Shown piece by piece: positions 60,470 through 64,000 of a stretch of 64,000 nucleotides of DNA. A model generated the notes under the pieces. The model was not told where the DNA came from. It did no database searches and worked only from the letters and a program-made list of their open reading frames with translations. Source of the stretch: Duganella sp. 1411 (GTDB lineage: Bacteria > Pseudomonadota > Gammaproteobacteria > Burkholderiales > Burkholderiaceae_D). The stretch's first letter is position 1. Each line of letters opens with the position of its first letter. Position numbers and translations under genes: made by a program. The stretch lies in contig NZ_JAFICD010000001.1 in the NCBI RefSeq assembly GCF_017833525.1, forward strand, positions 248,001 to 312,000, read 5' to 3'.

Positions 60470-60497
60470 GGCCGCCAGCGATGGTGGCCTTTTTTTC
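60470..60497 (+). terminator. Terminator after the PEP-CTERM gene
   Basis: GGCCGCC and GGTGGCC (one G-T pair) around a six-base loop, followed by seven Ts. The lipase gene converges on it from the other side. Confidence 0.85.
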
Positions 60498-60510
60498 GTC
60501 CCGCTTTTCG

Positions 60511-61743
60511 TTACGGGGCGCCGCAGTTGTTGACGGCGGCGCGGCCGTTAAAGCGGTCCTCGACCCAGGCCGGCAGCAGCTTGGCCGCCTGGCCGACGAC
60601 GGCCTCGTGGTCCAGTCCCGGGAACTCCTGGTAATCGACCGCGGCGCCGGCGGCGCACAGGGCCACGCGTTCGCGCTTGGTCAGCACCGGCGGTGTGGTG
60701 GTGTCGGCCAAGCCCTGGTAGATCTTGAACGGCATCAATCCCCTGGGGGCGAAGTTGTCGACCGCCGTCATCGCCGTCCACCACGCCGAGCCCGGGGCCA
60801 GCGCGCCCGGCACGTAAGCGTCCTTGACGCCGGCCGCCGCGCTCCAGACATCGAAACAGCCGCTGGCCAGCACCGGCAGCTGCTCCATCGCGTCCGGCGT
60901 GAGGAAATCGCGGTACTTCAGTTGCGGGAAATAGGCCTGGATGCCGGGCAGGGTCGAGATCACGTAACCGGCGTTCTCGGTGCTGGTCATCGAGTTCAGC
61001 GTCAGGTCCTTGATGCGCACGGCCGGCGCCATCAGCGCCGCGCCCAGGCCGGTGAATTCCGGCGCGTAGGTGGCGGCGATGTTTTCCGCCCACATCGTGG
61101 TCTGGCCGCCCTGCGACCAGCCGTACATGACATAGCGCCGCGAGGCGTTGGCCTCGCCGAACTTTTGCGCCACCCGCAGCATGTCGAGCGAGGCGCGTGC
61201 GTTCGGCTGGCCCGCCATGTAGAAGGCCGGGCCGGGCAGGCCCAGGCCCGGATAATCGCTCATGACCACCACGTAGCCCTTGGCCAGCAGCGCCTCCAGC
61301 GCCGGCGCGCGCTCGCGGCCGGCCTCCACCCGGCTGCGGCGCGACGGCGCGCAGGCGTCCGCCAGGCCGGCCGTCTCATGATTCCACAGCACGACGTCGC
61401 GCGGACCGTCGGCCGTCGTGCTCGGAATGTAGATCTCCCCCGAGACGTAAGCCATTTTGCCCGGTTGAATTTCCGAGACGTAGACCACGTCCCAGGCCTT
61501 GACGCCGGCCGGCGCGTCGGTGCGCGGCTGGGCCTGGAGGATGTCGCCGGCCAGCGCGCCGGCCGGGGGCGCCGCCGTGATGTCCCAGAAAGAGGTGCCG
61601 AGCGCCACTTCCTTGAAGCCGGCTACCGGCGCCGCGTGCGCGTTGTTGTCGCCGCAGCCGCTCAGCAGGGCGGCCGACAGGGCCGCGCCGCAGGCCAGTA
61701 TCAGCGCCCCCGCCCGCAGGCCCGTTGTATGTATGCAAGTCAT
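60511..61743 (-). CDS. Lipase-like alpha/beta hydrolase, lipoprotein
   Basis: 410 residues. The leader ends in LLSGCGDN with Cys30 as the likely lipidation site. The nucleophile elbow is YGWSQGGQ (GxSxG), with the acid in QGLADTTTP and the histidine in GLDHEAV. The fold is that of the secretory lipase family (LIP), which cleaves ester lipids or small esters outside the cytoplasm. AAGGAGA seven bases upstream fixes the ATG at 61743. It is divergent from a LuxR regulator. Confidence 0.85.
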   Translation of the reverse strand: MTCIHTTGLRAGALILACGAALSAALLSGCGDNNAHAAPVAGFKEVALGTSFWDITAAPPAGALAGDILQAQPRTDAPAGVKAWDVVYVSEIQPGKMAYVSGEIYIPSTTADGPRDVVLWNHETAGLADACAPSRRSRVEAGRERAPALEALLAKGYVVVMSDYPGLGLPGPAFYMAGQPNARASLDMLRVAQKFGEANASRRYVMYGWSQGGQTTMWAENIAATYAPEFTGLGAALMAPAVRIKDLTLNSMTSTENAGYVISTLPGIQAYFPQLKYRDFLTPDAMEQLPVLASGCFDVWSAAAGVKDAYVPGALAPGSAWWTAMTAVDNFAPRGLMPFKIYQGLADTTTPPVLTKRERVALCAAGAAVDYQEFPGLDHEAVVGQAAKLLPAWVEDRFNGRAAVNNCGAP

Positions 61744-61776
61744 CGAAAGTCTCCTTTTATCGTTATGGATGTTATT

Positions 61777-61805
61777 TATCAGGTAGCCTGATATCATCGA
61801 TGATA
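61777..61805. promoter_or_regulatory. Two overlapping palindromes in the lipase/LuxR divergent region
   Basis: TATCAGG-TAG-CCTGATA (61777-61793) and TATCATCGATGATA (61792-61805, perfect) lie next to each other about 35-60 bases from both starts. Their position suits operators for the LuxR-type regulator encoded rightward. Confidence 0.5.
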
Positions 61806-61865
61806 CCGGCGGGGTGGCCGGGACGGCCCTCCCCGGATGCGGGGGGCGATGATCGTGGAGGTTGC

Positions 61866-62885
61866 ATGCGAGAACAACATTCGTGGATCAAGATGGGCTG
61901 CGGCGCGGCGGGCGATGTGCCGCAGCCGGTGTATCTGGCGTTTAGCGGCGCGCTGCTGGCGCTGGGCGAGCTGGCGCGGTGGGCCGGGCCGGAACAGTTC
62001 CTGCGCGAGTCGTTGCTGATACTGCGGCGCTGCATCGGTTTCGATTCCGCGTGGTGGGGCGAGGTGTGCCCGGCGACGGCCGCCCAAGGGCCGCGCAACC
62101 TGATGCACGCCAGCATAGGCTTGAGCGCGGACTTTGCGCAGGAATGGAACCAGACGGTGGCGGCGTCCGACGGCTTCGCGCGCGCGTCGATGGACAGCCT
62201 GGGCGTCGTGGTGCGAGAGGGGGGCGAATGCGTGGACGATGGCGAGGAGATGGCCGCGTTTGTCGAGCGCCACGGCTTGCGCACCATCATGGCGGTCACC
62301 GAGGAGTTGCCGGGCAGCGGGCTGCTGTTTTTCGTCTGCCTGTACCGCAACTGCCCGCGATCGGCGTTCAGCGACCTCGAGAGCATGTTGTTCCTGGCGT
62401 TCAGCCGGCACCTGCTGCAGCTGTGGACGCACCGGCTGGCCGACCTGCGCGCCGCCAGCAAGGCCTCGTCGCTGGCCTCGCTGGCAATCTCGGACAGTCA
62501 CGGGCGGCTATCGTTTTTGGGCGGCGGCGTCGGCCGGGTGCTGGGCAACGCCTGCCGGGATTGGCAGGGAACGATGTTGCCGGCGCAGGTGGTCGCGGCA
62601 TTGGAGCGGGCGCCGTGCAGCATCGCGCTGGCCGGAAGCCGGCTGATGCTGGACCGCAGCGGCCCGTCGACGGTGCTGTCGCTGATCGACGATTCGGCGC
62701 GCGCGCTGCGGGTGACGCCGCGCGAGTTGAGCGCCGCGATGCTGTACGCGCGCGGCCACTCGCACAAGGAGATCGCCCGGCTGATGGGCCTGACGCCGGA
62801 AACGGTGCGCAGCTACCTGAAAAACGCTTACGGCGGCCTGGGCGTATCGAACAAACTCGAGCTGCTGGCGGCGTTAAACCCATAA
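61866..62885 (+). CDS. LuxR-family transcriptional regulator
   Basis: 339 residues. The C-terminal HTH is clear: VTPRELSAAMLYARGHSHKE, IARLMGLTPETVRSYLKNAY. The N-terminal 250 residues are an unassigned sensor region, possibly GAF-like, with no autoinducer-binding signature and no membrane segment. GGAGG four bases before the ATG at 61866 supports this start. It probably controls the divergent lipase gene through the palindromes between them. Confidence 0.87.
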   Translation: MREQHSWIKMGCGAAGDVPQPVYLAFSGALLALGELARWAGPEQFLRESLLILRRCIGFDSAWWGEVCPATAAQGPRNLMHASIGLSADFAQEWNQTVAASDGFARASMDSLGVVVREGGECVDDGEEMAAFVERHGLRTIMAVTEELPGSGLLFFVCLYRNCPRSAFSDLESMLFLAFSRHLLQLWTHRLADLRAASKASSLASLAISDSHGRLSFLGGGVGRVLGNACRDWQGTMLPAQVVAALERAPCSIALAGSRLMLDRSGPSTVLSLIDDSARALRVTPRELSAAMLYARGHSHKEIARLMGLTPETVRSYLKNAYGGLGVSNKLELLAALNP

Positions 62886-62887
62886 AT

Positions 62888-62924
62888 CACGTAGGGCGGA
62901 TTAGCGCAGCGTAATCGGCCATGC
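62888..62924. repeat. 37-bp core repeat copy (after luxR)
   Basis: CACGTAGGGCGGATTA at its left end and GTAATCGGCCATGC at its right; identical to the reverse complement of 40154-40190. It lies two bases after the LuxR gene stop codon, without a partner arm. Confidence 0.75.
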
Positions 62925-62983
62925 ATGCGCCGCCGGCGACCCACGACGGATCAGCCCGTGTAGCAATGTTAGACTTGACCCCC

Positions 62984-63020
62984 GAAAAAAAGGCCGGGCC
63001 TGCTTGAACAGACCCGGCCC
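62984..63020 (-). terminator. Terminator of the MFS transporter gene
   Basis: On the minus strand, GGCCGGG-TCTG and CAGG-CCCGGCC form a stem around a short loop, followed by eight Ts. Confidence 0.88.
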
Positions 63021-63042
63021 TTGTGCGCTGAGCGCGCCAACC

Positions 63043-64000
63043 TTAGTCGTTGGCGTAGATGTTGTTGTCCTTGGTTTCGCCGACGAACAGCGCGCCGATT
63101 ACCGCGGTGACCAGGGCGATGATGATCGGATACCACAGGCCGTAGTAGATGTCGCCCTTGAACGCGACCAGCGCGAACGAGATCGTCGGCAGCAGGCCGC
63201 CGAACCAGCCGTTGCCGATGTGGTAAGGCAGCGACATCGACGTGTAGCGGATGCGGGTCGGGAACATTTCAACCAGCATCGCGGCGATCGGGCCGTACAC
63301 CATCGTCACGTACAGCACCAGGATGAACAGGATGCCGACCATCATCGGTTTGTTCATCTGCGCCTCGTCCGCCTTGGCAGGATAGCCGGCGACCTTGATC
63401 GCGGCGGCCACTTCCTTCTTCAGCGCCGCTTCGGCTTTCTTGCTGTCGGCGTCGAAGTTCAGGCCGTCAGGCGTCATGACGGCGTTGAAGGCCGGCACTT
63501 CCTTGTCGCCGATCTTGATCTTGGCGATGCTGCCGGCAGGCGCCGCTTCCTTGGTGTAGGCCACCGAGGCGTTCGACAGGATGCCGGTGGCGATGTCGCA
63601 CGACGATGGGAACTTGGTGGTGCCGGTCGGGTTGAACTGGAAGTGGCACGATGCGGGATCGGCCACCACCACCACTGGCGAGTTCTTGAGCGCGGTTTCC
63701 AGCGCCGGGTTGCCGTAGTGGGTCAGCGCGCCGAACAGCGGGAAGTAGGTCGCCGCGGCGATCACGCAACCGCCCAGGATGATCCATTTGCGGCCGATCT
63801 TGTCCGACAGCATGCCGAAGAAGATGAAGAACGGCGTCGCCAGGGCCAGCGAGATGGCGGTCATGATGTTGGCGGTGGCGCCGTCGATTTTCAGCGTCTG
63901 CGTCATGAAGAACAGCGCGTAGAACTGGCCGGTGTACCACACCACGGCCTGGCCCATCGTCAGGCCGACCAGCGCCAGGATGACCACTTTGAGGTTTCTC
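63043..64000 (-). CDS. MFS transporter, MHS-like family (N-terminus off the window)
   Basis: At least 318 codons running off the right edge in frame. Membrane helices begin with VVWYTGQFYALFFMTQTLKI, and the MFS motif FFGMLSDKIGRKWIILGG is between helices. An unusually large hydrophilic insert of about 120 residues (from GALTHYGNPALETA to AQMNKPMM) follows, with two cysteines; it should lie in the periplasm. The C-terminal half contains LVEMFPTRIRYTSMSLPYHI, the metabolite:proton symporter signature. The substrate is probably an organic acid or osmolyte, but this cannot be read here. Confidence 0.88.
   Translation of the reverse strand, partial: RNLKVVILALVGLTMGQAVVWYTGQFYALFFMTQTLKIDGATANIMTAISLALATPFFIFFGMLSDKIGRKWIILGGCVIAAATYFPLFGALTHYGNPALETALKNSPVVVVADPASCHFQFNPTGTTKFPSSCDIATGILSNASVAYTKEAAPAGSIAKIKIGDKEVPAFNAVMTPDGLNFDADSKKAEAALKKEVAAAIKVAGYPAKADEAQMNKPMMVGILFILVLYVTMVYGPIAAMLVEMFPTRIRYTSMSLPYHIGNGWFGGLLPTISFALVAFKGDIYYGLWYPIIIALVTAVIGALFVGETKDNNIYAND

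Overview
This GC-rich window reads as the chromosome of a Burkholderiales betaproteobacterium, most likely an Oxalobacteraceae member of the Massilia/Duganella/Janthinobacterium group. Support comes from the housekeeping run tRNA-Leu, tig, clpP, clpX, lon, hupB, tRNA-Val, two tRNA-Asp and ppiD, from the msrB-yciB-bolA-parvulin block, and from two PEP-CTERM proteins. The genus is inferred from gene content and order only. I saw no rRNA, CRISPR array, intact insertion sequence or prophage.

Layout. 1-5.1 kb: the start of a Phd/YefM antitoxin, a FIST sensor protein with a soluble histidine kinase, a glucuronyl C5-epimerase-like protein, a small unknown protein and an orphan hpnC. 5.2-9.5 kb: an RND efflux adaptor/pump pair behind a strong promoter with nested palindromes. 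9.7-19.1 kb: the protein quality-control block and tRNAs. 19.2-26.3 kb: a TonB-dependent receptor, mnmH-tesA, a YbbA-like ATPase and nnr. 26.4-38.4 kb: a fused oxoprolinase, an OafA-type acyltransferase, a putative 49-residue membrane protein, a response regulator with TPRs, and purL. 38.5-44.9 kb: PEP-CTERM protein, AlkD-like glycosylase, two tandem parvulins, bolA, yciB, msrB, selO. 45.1-51.8 kb: an acyl-CoA ligase, then an accessory stretch with at least three broken reading frames, a WYL regulator divergent from a NIPSNAP protein, a GST, and an antitoxin-like gene behind a LexA-box-like site. 51.8-57.2 kb: DUF4197 protein and a tightly overlapping chemosensory operon (soluble PAS-PAS receptor, CheR, CheD, three-domain CheW) without CheA. 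57.5-64 kb: a FadJ/FadB-type beta-oxidation protein, a second PEP-CTERM protein, a secreted lipase-like hydrolase divergent from a LuxR regulator, and a truncated MFS transporter.

Two dispersed repeat types lie between genes: a perfect 30-bp palindrome (two identical copies plus a variant) and a 37-bp core repeat (four copies, two of them inside larger elements with terminal inverted repeats). The most promising leads are the CheA-less chemosensory operon, the SOS-box-like operator over a decayed toxin-antitoxin locus, selO with no canonical start codon ahead of its conserved N-terminus, the C5-epimerase, the putative 49-residue membrane protein, and several strong unassigned operators. All family assignments are by eye; no database search was possible.
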